Shown: piece by piece, positions 15,299 through 23,481 of the stretch | Numbering within the stretch: the stretch's first letter is position 1 | How the letters are laid out: each line of letters opens with the position of its first letter | Origin: Candidatus Tectomicrobia bacterium RIFCSPLOWO2_12_FULL_69_37 | Lineage (GTDB): Bacteria; UBA8248 | Assembly (NCBI GenBank): GCA_001790955.1 | Contig: MGDP01000202.1 | Span: 1 to 39,807 of the forward strand | DNA length: 39,807 nt | Direction: 5' to 3' | The notes under the pieces: generated by a model | Database searches by the model: none | Told to the model about the DNA's origin: nothing | What the model saw: the letters and a program-made list of their open reading frames with translations, nothing else | Made by a program: the position numbers and the translations under genes

Positions 15299-16633
15299 TC
15301 ACTCCCCCCAGGAAAGGGAAACCATGGTCATGTCGTCGGCCTGGGGGGCATCCCGGGTGAAGCGCTCGACCGCCTCGTGCACCCCGGAGAGAAGCCCCGA
15401 GGCGCCGCGCGGCGCGCCCGCGGCGGCCGCGAGGAGACGCTCCTCGCCGAAGAGCTCCCGATCCTTTCCCCGCGCCTCGAGGATACCGTCCGAGTAGATC
15501 AGCACGGCGTCCCCCGGCGAGAGGTTGAGGGCTTCCTCCCGGAACTTGGCCCTGCCCAGCATCCCAATCGGCGGCCCGGCGGCTCCGCCCACGAAGCGCG
15601 CTCCCCCCCCTTTCTCCGCCAGGATCAGGGGCAGATGGCCCGCGTTGGCCACCTGGAGGGCGCCCGAGGCGGGATTCAGCACGGCGTAAGCGAAGGTGAC
15701 GAACATCCCGCGCATCCCCCCCTGGCTGAGGCTCTGGTTGAGCGACTCCAGCACCTCGCCCGCGGGCGCCCCGCCGGAGCAGAACAAGCGGAACTCGCTC
15801 ACCACCCGGGCCATGTAGAGGGCCGCCGGGATGCCCTTTCCCGACACGTCCCCCACGCAGGCGCCCAGGCGCCCGTCCGGAAGGCTCGTCACGCAGTAGA
15901 GGTCCCCGCCCACCTCCTGGGCCGAGCGGCTGAAGGCCCCCAGCTCGAACCGCCCGGCCCCGTCCACGGGCAGGGCGGCCGGGAGGAAGCTCTTCTGTAT
16001 GGAGGCGGCCATCTCCATCTGCTGGTCGAGGAGGTGGCGCCGCACCTCCGCCTTGTGCAGGCGGGCGTTCTCGATGGCGACCGCCACCTGTCGGCAGAAG
16101 CTGAAGAAGAGCTGCAGGTCCAGCTCGGTGAAGGGGCGCCCGTCCATGTGGTTGAGGACCTCGCCCACGCCGATCACCTTGTCGTGGACGATGAGGGGCG
16201 CGGCCAGGATGGAGCGGGTCACGAAGCCCGTCTTCTCATCCGCCTGCGCGAAGAAGCGGGCGTCCTTCCTCACGTCGGCCACGAGGAGGGGCTGGCTGGA
16301 TTCCATCACCGAGCCGGCGATGCCCTTGCCCTTCGGGACGCGGATGGTCTTCAGCTCCTCGACCCCCACGTCTCCCACCGAGGTCTGGAACTCGAGGCAC
16401 TGCTCCGCCTCGTTCCAGAGCATGACGGAGGCCGCCTCGGCCCCCATGATCTCCTTGGCCAGCTTCATGACGCGCTGGAGGACCTCGTCCAGGTCCAGGG
16501 TGGAGGAGATGAGGGCGGTCACTTCCATGAGGTGGGCGAGGTTGTCCACCCGCTCCCGGAGGGCGCGCATCTGTTGCGTCTTGCCGGCGGCCCTCGGGCG
16601 GGCGGCCCGCTTCGCTCCGGCGGCGGTGCGCAT
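15299..16633 (-). CDS. GAF-SpoIIE (RsbU-like) PP2C-family phosphatase
   Basis: 444 residues. Basic N-terminus, short coiled segment (about 20-50), GAF sensor domain (about 45-190), helical linker (190-215, containing QMEMAASIQKSFLP typical of RsbU-like proteins), then a SpoIIE/PP2C phosphatase (about 225-440). Metal-binding acidic positions are present: VGGD (Asp244), GDVSGKG (Asp262), YSDG and ADDMT. So it should be active and would dephosphorylate the phosphorylated STAS protein. No membrane segment is seen; the GAF domain would sense a cytoplasmic ligand. It is the first gene of the operon leading into mlaEFD. A GGAAGGG lies upstream of the ATG. Confidence 0.93.
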   Translation of the reverse strand: MRTAAGAKRAARPRAAGKTQQMRALRERVDNLAHLMEVTALISSTLDLDEVLQRVMKLAKEIMGAEAASVMLWNEAEQCLEFQTSVGDVGVEELKTIRVPKGKGIAGSVMESSQPLLVADVRKDARFFAQADEKTGFVTRSILAAPLIVHDKVIGVGEVLNHMDGRPFTELDLQLFFSFCRQVAVAIENARLHKAEVRRHLLDQQMEMAASIQKSFLPAALPVDGAGRFELGAFSRSAQEVGGDLYCVTSLPDGRLGACVGDVSGKGIPAALYMARVVSEFRLFCSGGAPAGEVLESLNQSLSQGGMRGMFVTFAYAVLNPASGALQVANAGHLPLILAEKGGGARFVGGAAGPPIGMLGRAKFREEALNLSPGDAVLIYSDGILEARGKDRELFGEERLLAAAAGAPRGASGLLSGVHEAVERFTRDAPQADDMTMVSLSWGE

Positions 16634-16774
16634 GGACGCGATCCCTTCCGCGCGGGAGACTCCCAGCGGGAGCCCCCAGGGAACAGCCGCGGCGCCTCGG
16701 ACAGCGACCCGCCCGGAGGCGGGCGGGCGGCAACCGCTTGAAAAAAATCGAATTGAGGGAAAATCCCCAGGCCG

Positions 16775-16803
16775 ATGCTACCAGATGGGGCGCCGGGGGG
16801 CAA
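16775..16803 (-). promoter_or_regulatory. Candidate promoter of the partner-switch/Mla operon
   Basis: TTGCCC (16803-16798) and TAGCAT (16780-16775) on the minus strand with a 17-bp spacer. Transcription would start about 135 bp before the phosphatase ATG. Each box matches 4 of 6. The -35 lies in the centre of a long inverted repeat (16787-16820), which also covers most of the spacer. Confidence 0.4.
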
Positions 16804-16820
16804 TTTCCCCACGGCGCCCC
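16787..16820. repeat. 34-nt inverted repeat (operator or hairpin)
   Basis: Arms of 9 bp (GGGGCGCCG/CGGCGCCCC) plus an inner 4-bp GGGG/CCCC, separated by one mismatch, around the 6-nt loop CAATTT. It lies between the CocE-type gene stop and the phosphatase start. No T-tract follows on either strand, so an operator or mRNA structure is as likely as a terminator. Confidence 0.55.
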
Positions 16821-16852
16821 GTGACGGGGATTCTCGCCAGGCCCGCCCCGCC

Positions 16853-18613
16853 CTACTTGGGCGGGATGATGGGCAGCATCAAGTAGGCGTCCCGGCCGCC
16901 CCCGGCGTGGAGGGTCACCTTGCCGCCGAAGACGTCCTTGGGGCGGTTGTCGGGGTCGTTGTGGGTCATGCCGCCGGTGCCCCGGGTACCGTAGTGGAAC
17001 TTCTTGGCGAACTCGCTCAGCTCCCCGGTGTACTCGTAGTCCTTGCTCCGGACCGAGAGGGCCAGCTTCCAGCCCTTGGGCACGACGATGCACGAGCTCA
17101 CGATCTCCACGTCGCACTCGTAGACCTCGCCGGGCCTCAGCGGCTCAACCTTGTCATGGGGATGATAGGGCCGGTAGGGCTTGGAGAGCTTCGGGTCCAG
17201 CGCCCGGTGGGAGGCCCGCAGCCAGCCGTTGGCGATGGGGGTGTTGGGGTCGGTGGAGCCCATGAAGGTCAGCTCCTTCCCCTGTGGGTCGAACACCCGG
17301 ACGACCAGGAAAAGGTCGGCGTCCCGGGTGGAGGAGGAGAGAAAGACCTTGGCCGCCATGGGGCCGGTGATCTCGGTGTCATTCTCCGTTGCCGGGAGCC
17401 AGAAGGTGAGGCCGTCGCCCAGGGCTTCGTACTCCGCCTTCAGCGCCTGGGCGGGGGGCTTGGTGTCGAGGCTCAGCCTCTCCGGGTTGAGGTAGAACTT
17501 AGTCCACTGGGTCCGGGCGATGGGCCACTCGTTCTCGTGCCGGAGGACAAACCTGGGGCCGGGGCGGCGGATGTTGAGGGTCACGGGCGGGGTCTTGTCC
17601 CAGCCGTTATCGACGCCCTTGAGAAAATGGTCGAAGAACTTCTTCTGGAGGGCCAGGCCGTAGTTGCTCGAGAAGAGCGACCAGTGGGAGTCGCCGTGGG
17701 CCTCGAGCCACTTCTGCTTGGAGGCCGCTTCGAGGTAGCCGTTGAAGTTCCCCCGGGGGTGGATGCCCTGCCCGCCCCAGTTGGCGCAGGAGAGCAGCGG
17801 CACCTCGACCTTGGAGAAGTCCGCCCGGCGCGACTTGTGCCAGTCGTCGTCGAGGGGGTGCTTCTTCAGCTCCTCGAAGGCGTTGACGCGGTTCTTGGCC
17901 AGCTCCTCGTCCGAGAGGGTGACCGGGCCGGCGGCCGGCTCGCCCGTGTTCGGGTTCCGCTTCCCCCTCTCCCCGTACCCGTGCTGAACGTGGGCCACCT
18001 GGACCTTGGACCACATCTCCGCGAACTGGCTCAGGATGCCGCCGTGGTAGCCCGAGTCGCGGTAGGGGTCGTTCCCCCCCTCCCAGGGGATGATGGCCGC
18101 GAGGTGGGGCGGCTTCTGGGCCGCGACGCGCCACTGGTTCCGGGAGTAGTAGGAGATGCCGAGCATCCCGACCTTGCCGTTGCTCCAGGGCTGGGTGCCC
18201 GCCCACTCGATGCACTGGTAGAGGTCGTCGATCTCCCTAGGGCAGTTCACGTCCAGGAAGCCGGGCGACCAGCCGGCGCCGCGCGAGTCCACGCGCACGC
18301 AGACGTAGCCGTGCGGGATCCAGCGCTCCGGGTCGGTCACCTCCCAGTTCTGGTACTTGTTGGTCGAGCCCTGGAGGATCTCGGGGTAGTCCTCGGCCAT
18401 CTTGTTCCACTGGTGGGGGTACCCGTCCTGGTAGGCCACCCCCTTCCCGTACACCCCGTAGGTCAGGATCGCCGGGTACCTGCCGTCCGGTACGGGACGG
18501 TAGACGTCCGCGCGGAGGACGGTGCCGTCGTCCACCGGGATGCCCTGGTGCCAGGTGATCTTCATGCCGTCCCGCACCTCGGTGCGCTCGTTCACCTTCG
18601 GGGCTTGGCTCAT
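16853..18613 (-). CDS. CocE/NonD-family hydrolase (X-Pro dipeptidyl-peptidase S15-like)
   Basis: Serine hydrolase of 586 residues, probably an esterase, acylase or peptidase; substrate unknown. The alpha/beta-hydrolase core comes first: the oxyanion region TYGVYGKG, VRVDSRGAGWSPG (107-119), and nucleophile Ser154 in GMLGISYYS. A likely catalytic His lies in GDSHWSLF. The C-terminal jelly-roll domain typical of CocE/PepX_C follows (from about 360, with LFLVVRVFDPQG and ending in a beta-rich segment). No signal peptide is seen. The ATG at 18613 follows GAGGAGA; a longer frame to 18721 has no ribosome-binding site. It lies 50 bp after a 2-hydroxyacid dehydrogenase and is probably co-transcribed with it. 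Confidence 0.9.
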   Translation of the reverse strand: MSQAPKVNERTEVRDGMKITWHQGIPVDDGTVLRADVYRPVPDGRYPAILTYGVYGKGVAYQDGYPHQWNKMAEDYPEILQGSTNKYQNWEVTDPERWIPHGYVCVRVDSRGAGWSPGFLDVNCPREIDDLYQCIEWAGTQPWSNGKVGMLGISYYSRNQWRVAAQKPPHLAAIIPWEGGNDPYRDSGYHGGILSQFAEMWSKVQVAHVQHGYGERGKRNPNTGEPAAGPVTLSDEELAKNRVNAFEELKKHPLDDDWHKSRRADFSKVEVPLLSCANWGGQGIHPRGNFNGYLEAASKQKWLEAHGDSHWSLFSSNYGLALQKKFFDHFLKGVDNGWDKTPPVTLNIRRPGPRFVLRHENEWPIARTQWTKFYLNPERLSLDTKPPAQALKAEYEALGDGLTFWLPATENDTEITGPMAAKVFLSSSTRDADLFLVVRVFDPQGKELTFMGSTDPNTPIANGWLRASHRALDPKLSKPYRPYHPHDKVEPLRPGEVYECDVEIVSSCIVVPKGWKLALSVRSKDYEYTGELSEFAKKFHYGTRGTGGMTHNDPDNRPKDVFGGKVTLHAGGGRDAYLMLPIIPPK

Positions 18614-18663
18614 CGGGCTCTCCTCTACACATGATGAATCCGGGATGAAACGCCGCCGGGCGC

Positions 18664-19653
18664 CTAGAGCCCCGCCCGGCTCTTGCCCTTGACCGCCTTG
18701 TTCACGACGTTGACCGGCCACTCCCCCGTGAGCACCCGCCTCACCTCGTTCGGGGCCCCCGCCTGGAGGCCCACCATGGCCTGCTCGCTGTACCAGGCGG
18801 CGTGGGGGGTGATGACGACGTTCTCGCGTCCCCGCAGGGGGTGGGGATTGGGGAGGGGCTCGGGGTCGGTGGTGTCAAGGGCGGCGCCAGCGATCTTCTT
18901 CGCGTCCAGCGCGCGCACCAGGGCGTCGGTGTTGATGATGGGCCCACGGGAGCAGTTGACGATGAAGGCCGTGGGCTTCATCAGGGCGAACGTCTCGTCG
19001 TTCATCATCCCGCGGGTCTGGGGGATGAGGGGGGGATGGACGGAGACGAAGTCCGCCTCCCGGAGCAGGCCGTTCAGTTCCACCTTCTTGCCGGGGGCCG
19101 GGAACTGGCCCGCGCTCACGAAGGGATCGGTGAACAGGACCTTCATCCCGAAGGCGGCGGCGCGCACCGCCACCTCGCGGGCGATGTTCCCGAAGCCCAC
19201 GAGCCCCAGCGTCCGCCCCGCGAGGCGGAACATGGGCTTGCCGGGCGGCACCTCCCAGCGCCCGGCCCGGACGATCCGGTCGTAGAGCGGGATCTTCCGC
19301 GCGCAGGAGACGAGGAGGGCCATGGTGTGCTCGGCCACCTCCTCGATGCAGTAGGTGGGATTGTTGGTGACGATGATACCCGCCTTCGTGGCGGCGTCGA
19401 GGTCGATGGTGTCCACCCCGATGCCGTAGCGGGCGATGATCTTGCACTTGGGCATGCGGGCCATGGCCTCGGCGGTGATGGGCCCGGCGTAGGTGTTGAG
19501 CAGGGCGTCGCAGTCCGCCGCCTGGGCGAGGAACTCGTCGGCCTTCTTGGTCTGGAGGGCCACCAGCTCCGCGATGCCCTCCAGGGTCTTCTTCTCCACG
19601 TCCAGCGAATCCCAGACGTAATCGGTCAGGACCACCTTCGCCTTCGCGGCCAT
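18664..19653 (-). CDS. D-isomer-specific 2-hydroxyacid dehydrogenase (CtBP-like)
   Basis: NAD-dependent oxidoreductase of 329 residues interconverting a D-2-hydroxyacid and a 2-oxoacid; substrate unknown. The Rossmann motif is GFGNIA (153-158), followed at the end of the next strand by Asp176 (LFTDP). The catalytic triad is intact: Arg236 (NCSRGP), Glu265 (DPEPL) and His284 (TPHAAW). The N-terminal RYGIGVDTIDL (76-86) is also typical. The first gene of a two-gene minus-strand unit with the CocE-type hydrolase. A promoter candidate lies at 19734-19762. A second family member is present at 26954. Confidence 0.92.
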   Translation of the reverse strand: MAAKAKVVLTDYVWDSLDVEKKTLEGIAELVALQTKKADEFLAQAADCDALLNTYAGPITAEAMARMPKCKIIARYGIGVDTIDLDAATKAGIIVTNNPTYCIEEVAEHTMALLVSCARKIPLYDRIVRAGRWEVPPGKPMFRLAGRTLGLVGFGNIAREVAVRAAAFGMKVLFTDPFVSAGQFPAPGKKVELNGLLREADFVSVHPPLIPQTRGMMNDETFALMKPTAFIVNCSRGPIINTDALVRALDAKKIAGAALDTTDPEPLPNPHPLRGRENVVITPHAAWYSEQAMVGLQAGAPNEVRRVLTGEWPVNVVNKAVKGKSRAGL

Positions 19654-19733
19654 GGCTTCCCCCTTCTTTCCACCGGTTCATGCGAGCGGCGCGCGCGGCG
19701 CCCTAGGGAGGGCGTGAGATCAAACTGGTGCGG

Positions 19734-19762
19734 ATGCTATCGCAGCCCACCGGGCCGATCAA
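19734..19762 (-). promoter_or_regulatory. Putative promoter of the dehydrogenase/CocE unit
   Basis: TTGATC (19762-19757) and TAGCAT (19739-19734) on the minus strand, 17-bp spacer, about 80 bp upstream of the dehydrogenase ATG. Each box matches the consensus in 4 of 6 positions. Confidence 0.45.
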
Positions 19763-19828
19763 GGCGTTGACCCCCCGCGTGCGCTGTGGTACCCCCTACC
19801 CACTTTCGCCCGCCGTGCCGGAGGCCCG

Positions 19829-20398
19829 ATGAGCGACATCCAAGCCCTCCGCCTCACGCCGGCGGAATGCGTGCTCGTCGTGGTGGATGTTCAGGAGCGC
19901 CTCATGGCCGCCATGCCGGAGGAGGTGCGGCGGCAGGCCATCGGCCGCATCCAGGTTCTCCTCGCGGCCGCCAAGCGGCTCTCCTTCCCCGTGGTCGTCA
20001 CCGAGCAATACCCCAAGGGCCTGGGCGCGACCGTGGGCGAGGTCGCCTCCGCCCTTCCTCCCGGTACGGCCCCCCTGGCCAAGATGGCCTTCAGCTGCTG
20101 CGGGGCCGAGGGCTTCATGGCGCGCCTCCGGGGCCTCGACCGCACCAAGGTGCTCCTCACGGGGGCCGAGACCCACGTGTGCTGCTACCAGACCGCCCTG
20201 GACCTGCTCGAGCACGGCTTCATCGTCCACGCCGTGGCGGACGCCCTCTGCTCCCGCTCCAAGCTGAACTGGCGCACGGGCCTCGCGGCCCTGGAGCGGG
20301 CCGGGGCGGTGCCCACCACGACCGAGCAGGCCCTCTTCGACCTCCTGCGGGTGGCCGGGACCGAGGACTTCAAGGCCCTCTCCCGGCTCATCCGCTGA
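19829..20398 (+). CDS. Isochorismatase-family cysteine hydrolase
   Basis: Small hydrolase of 189 residues (isochorismatase/nicotinamidase fold). The catalytic triad is complete: Asp20 (VVVDVQ), Lys85 (LAKMAF) and Cys118 (ETHVCCYQTA). The Glu before THVC and the cis-peptide region match the family. Substrate cannot be read; many such proteins (YcaC-like) hydrolyse amides. GGAGG stands about 5 bp before the ATG. It is the first gene of a plus-strand run with ddl 33 bp downstream, although the functions do not look related. Confidence 0.9.
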   Translation: MSDIQALRLTPAECVLVVVDVQERLMAAMPEEVRRQAIGRIQVLLAAAKRLSFPVVVTEQYPKGLGATVGEVASALPPGTAPLAKMAFSCCGAEGFMARLRGLDRTKVLLTGAETHVCCYQTALDLLEHGFIVHAVADALCSRSKLNWRTGLAALERAGAVPTTTEQALFDLLRVAGTEDFKALSRLIR

Positions 20399-20431
20399 CC
20401 CGCCCCCGCCCGCAAAGGAACGGCCGGCGAC

Positions 20432-21526
20432 ATGACAGGCGAGCCCAGGAAGCGGATTTGCGTGATCTTCGGCGGCCGCTCTGCCGAGCACGAGGTGAGC
20501 CTCGACTCGGGCCGCTCGGTGATGGAGGCGCTCGACAAGGGGCGCTACGAGGTGGTGCCCCTGCTCGTGAGCCGGGAGGGCCGCTGGCTCCTCCTGCCTT
20601 CCCCCAAGGCGGCCGGGGAGGAGGGCCGGGAGGTGATTCTCTCCCCCGCTCCGGGCCGGCCCGCCCTGCTGCTCGCGGAGGGTGGCGGGGAAGCCGCCCG
20701 GGTGGACGCCTTCATCCCCATGATCCACGGCACCTTCGGGGAGGACGGCACCCTCCAAGGCCTCCTCGAGCTGGCCGACATCCCCTTCGTGGGCTCGGGC
20801 TGCACCGCCTCGGCCGTCTCGATGGACAAGGGCATCACCAAGGCCGTCCTGCGGGCCGCGGGGCTCCCCGTCCTCCCCACCCTCACGGTCACCAAGGGCC
20901 GCTGGGAAGCGGACCGGAGGGGTGTCCTCTCGGAGGTGGAGTCGAGATTCACCTTTCCCGTCTTCGTGAAGCCCGCCTCCCTGGGGAGCAGCGTGGGCGT
21001 CCACCGGGTGGAGAGCGGCGGCCGCGCGGAGAAGGCCATCGCGGACGCCATGGGCTACGACGTCAAGGTGCTCGTCGAAGAAGACGCCCAGGGGCACGAG
21101 GTGGAGTGCTCGATCCTGGAGGGCCCCGCGGCCGGGGAGATCCTGGCCAGCCCCCTGGCCGAGATCCGGCCCAAGACGGGCTGGTACGACTACCGGGCCA
21201 AGTACACCCCCGGCCTGACCGAGATCCTCATCCCCGCCCCCCTGGACGAGAGCGTGGCGGAGCGCATCCGCGCCCACGCGCGGACGGCCTTCCTGGCCCT
21301 GGGTTGCTCGGGCCTGGCACGGGTGGACGGCTTCTTCCGCGAGCGGACGGGCGAGACCTACATCAACGAGGTGAACACCCTGCCCGGCTTCACCCCGCTC
21401 AGCGGCTATCCCAAGATGATCCAGGCGGCGGGCATCCCCTACGCGGCCATGCTGGACCGGCTCATCGCCTGCGCCTTCTCCCGCGCGGAGCAGTCGCGGG
21501 CCCGGAGCTTCCGCCGCCTGGGCTGA
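20432..21526 (+). CDS. ddl: D-alanine--D-alanine ligase
   Basis: ATP-grasp ligase making the D-Ala-D-Ala dipeptide for peptidoglycan, 364 residues, cytoplasm. The N-terminus ICVIFGGRSAEHEVSL is diagnostic. Further landmarks are GCTASAVSMDKGITK (Ser/Lys of the ligand and ATP sites), the glycine-rich KPASLGSSVGV, WYDYRAKY (the Tyr found in D-Ala-specific enzymes rather than VanA-type D-Lac ligases) and NEVNTLPGFT near the C-terminus (metal-binding Glu/Asn). The catalytic set looks complete. It stands apart from any mur cluster; its neighbours are an isochorismatase-like gene and a lipase-like gene. Confidence 0.95.
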   Translation: MTGEPRKRICVIFGGRSAEHEVSLDSGRSVMEALDKGRYEVVPLLVSREGRWLLLPSPKAAGEEGREVILSPAPGRPALLLAEGGGEAARVDAFIPMIHGTFGEDGTLQGLLELADIPFVGSGCTASAVSMDKGITKAVLRAAGLPVLPTLTVTKGRWEADRRGVLSEVESRFTFPVFVKPASLGSSVGVHRVESGGRAEKAIADAMGYDVKVLVEEDAQGHEVECSILEGPAAGEILASPLAEIRPKTGWYDYRAKYTPGLTEILIPAPLDESVAERIRAHARTAFLALGCSGLARVDGFFRERTGETYINEVNTLPGFTPLSGYPKMIQAAGIPYAAMLDRLIACAFSRAEQSRARSFRRLG

Positions 21527-21612
21527 GGGGCGGCCCTTCCCGGGTCCCCGCTTCCCCGCTATCCTGGGCGTCCCTTTGCGGCTGTCCGCGCCATCTGTGG
21601 GAGGCGGCGGCG

Positions 21613-22479
21613 ATGTGGCTGCTTGAGGCGATTCTCTACCTCGTCATATTGCTGTTCATCCTGTTCCAGGTGATGACCTACTCCATCCGTTGGCACGATG
21701 AGGCCAGGCTCCGGGGGGAGGAGCGCAGCATCTGGGAGTGCTCTCCCCGCCTGCTCCTATCCGTCCTGGCCGAGATGGCCTGCTACGCGCTCATGCTGCT
21801 CCTCCTCGGGGCGGACCTCATTATCTTCCTGGTCCGGGCCGTCCTGGGCCGCTTCGGGTTCGCGCCCGGCTCCAGAGGGCAGCGGCCTCCGGCCCCGCCG
21901 GCCGGCCGGCCTGTGGTGCTCCTGCACGGGCTCGGGATGCGGGGCCTCACCGTGTGGCCCCTGGCCCTGCGGCTGCGCTGGGAGGGCAGGACCGCCCACA
22001 TCTTCACTTATTGGCCCCCGGGGAGGACGGTCGAGGACTTCGCCCGGCAGCTGCACGGCTTCCTGGAGGGACTCCGCCGGGAGCGCGGCTGCGAGGACTT
22101 CGACGTTGTGGCCCACAGCCTGGGGGGCCTGGTCGCCCGCTGCTGCATTCGGATGTACGAGGGGGACCACCGCATCCGGCGCCTCGTGACCCTGGGCACC
22201 CCCCACGGGGGGAGCGAGCTCTGGCGGTTCTCGATGTACGGGCCAGGGCGGCAGCTGCGGCCGGGGGGCGAGCTCCTCCGCGCCCTGGACGAGACGGGCC
22301 TCCCGGCAGGGGTGGAGGCCTGGGCGATCGCCTCCGATTTCGACGAGATGATCATCCCCAACGCGAACGCCCGCTGGGAGGCCCCCGGCGTCACCAACAT
22401 CGCCGTGGAGAACCTGGGCCACGCCCGGATGATCTTCAGCGGAAAGGTCTACGGTCACATCCGCGAAGCGCTCTCCTAG
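21613..22479 (+). CDS. Membrane-anchored alpha/beta hydrolase (lipase-like)
   Basis: 288 residues. Two N-terminal hydrophobic segments (about 3-22 and 48-78) are followed by an alpha/beta-hydrolase domain related to lipase/PGAP1-like hydrolases: VVLLHGLG (101-108, oxyanion loop), the nucleophile elbow AHSLGG with Ser169, LVTLGTPHGGSE (typical of lipases), an Asp in DFDEMIIP and a catalytic His in NLGHARMIF. It probably acts on lipid or ester substrates at the membrane. The ATG follows GGGAGG. It is third in the run after ddl (86-bp gap). Its stop overlaps that of the convergent YheT-like gene, sharing the palindrome CTAG. Confidence 0.88.
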   Translation: MWLLEAILYLVILLFILFQVMTYSIRWHDEARLRGEERSIWECSPRLLLSVLAEMACYALMLLLLGADLIIFLVRAVLGRFGFAPGSRGQRPPAPPAGRPVVLLHGLGMRGLTVWPLALRLRWEGRTAHIFTYWPPGRTVEDFARQLHGFLEGLRRERGCEDFDVVAHSLGGLVARCCIRMYEGDHRIRRLVTLGTPHGGSELWRFSMYGPGRQLRPGGELLRALDETGLPAGVEAWAIASDFDEMIIPNANARWEAPGVTNIAVENLGHARMIFSGKVYGHIREALS

Positions 22480-23459
22480 CCCCCTTCACCCGCGCACCCC
22501 GCCAGGAAAGCCGCCGCCCGCCCCTCCGCCCAGTAGACCGGCGAGCGCGGGCTGCGCCCCGACACGAAACCCACATGGCCGCCCCGCGGCAGGAGCTCGC
22601 CCGTGAGCCAGGGAGAGCCTTGGACCGCCTCGTCCGGGAAGGTGGAGGCCGGGACGATGGGGTCGTCCGCCGCGCTCAGGAGGAGCGTGGGGACCCGGAT
22701 GCCCGGCAGGTAGCCGAGGCAGCTGGAGCGGGCGTAGTAGTCCTCCTCGTCGGCGAAGCCGTGCAGGGGAGCCGTGTACCAGCGGTCCAGCTCGGCGATC
22801 GTGCGGATGCGCAGCACCCGCTCGGGGTCCAGGAGGCCCGGGTAGCGGCGCGCGACGTGGCGGCACTTGGGCCGGAGGCTGGAGAGGAGGCTCCAGCGGA
22901 AGAGCGCCCCGCCGGGCGAGTCCAGGCGCCGGGCGGACTCCCCGGGAGCGAAGGGAACCGAGATCGCGGCCGCGCCCCGCACGGCGGCGGGAACCTCCCC
23001 GCCCCGCTCCCCGAGCCATTTGAGGAGCACGTTCCCCCCCAGCGAGAACCCCGCCAAGAGCAAGGGCCCGTCCAGGTGCTCGGTCAACCGCTCGACGACA
23101 AATTGGAGGTCCCCGGTCTCGCCGCTGTGGTAGAAGCGAGTGGTGAGGTTGGGCTCGCCGCTGCAGGAGCGGAAGTTCAGGGCCGCCACCCCCCATCCGT
23201 GCCGGGCGGCCTCGCCCGCCATCCCTTGGACATAGTGGGAGCCGGAGGATCCTTCCATGCCGTGCAGGACCAGGAGGGTGGGGGTACCGGGGCGCCGCGG
23301 ATCCAAGAAATCGAGGTCGAGGAAATCCTCGTCCGGCGTCCTCCAGCGCTCGCGGCGCCAGGGCAGGGGCCGGGGCCGGCGGAAGAACGACCCCCACGTG
23401 CTCTGGAGCATGGGGCCGGAGCAAAACCAAGCGGGGTGGAAAGGGGCTGTCCCCTCCAT
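22476..23459 (-). CDS. YheT-family alpha/beta hydrolase
   Basis: 327 residues, UPF0017/YheT-like. Landmarks are LLVLHGMEGSSGSHY (oxyanion region), ALNFRSCSGEPN (family signature), nucleophile Ser in LAGFSLGGNVLLKWL, Asp in SAADDPIVP and His in GGHVGFV. The N-terminus lacks a membrane helix. ATG 23459 is chosen because GAGG lies 5 bp upstream; a GTG at 23465 is possible. It is the last gene of the lipid-modification cluster, 22 bp after the CFA-synthase catalytic gene. Related hydrolases are thought to act on esters, which would fit a lipid cluster, but its substrate is unknown. Confidence 0.88.
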   Translation of the reverse strand: MEGTAPFHPAWFCSGPMLQSTWGSFFRRPRPLPWRRERWRTPDEDFLDLDFLDPRRPGTPTLLVLHGMEGSSGSHYVQGMAGEAARHGWGVAALNFRSCSGEPNLTTRFYHSGETGDLQFVVERLTEHLDGPLLLAGFSLGGNVLLKWLGERGGEVPAAVRGAAAISVPFAPGESARRLDSPGGALFRWSLLSSLRPKCRHVARRYPGLLDPERVLRIRTIAELDRWYTAPLHGFADEEDYYARSSCLGYLPGIRVPTLLLSAADDPIVPASTFPDEAVQGSPWLTGELLPRGGHVGFVSGRSPRSPVYWAEGRAAAFLAGCAGEGG

Positions 23460-23481
23460 CAGCACCTCGGCGGAGATAGGA

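Noticed and set aside
16787-16820. The long hairpin as an ordinary rho-independent terminator
   Set aside because: Neither strand has a T-tract directly after the stem, so it is listed as a repeat or possible operator instead.
19786-21612. Long upstream extension of the lipase-like gene frame
   Set aside because: It overlaps the isochorismatase and ddl genes in another frame and is low-complexity. ATG 21613 with GGGAGG is the supported start.
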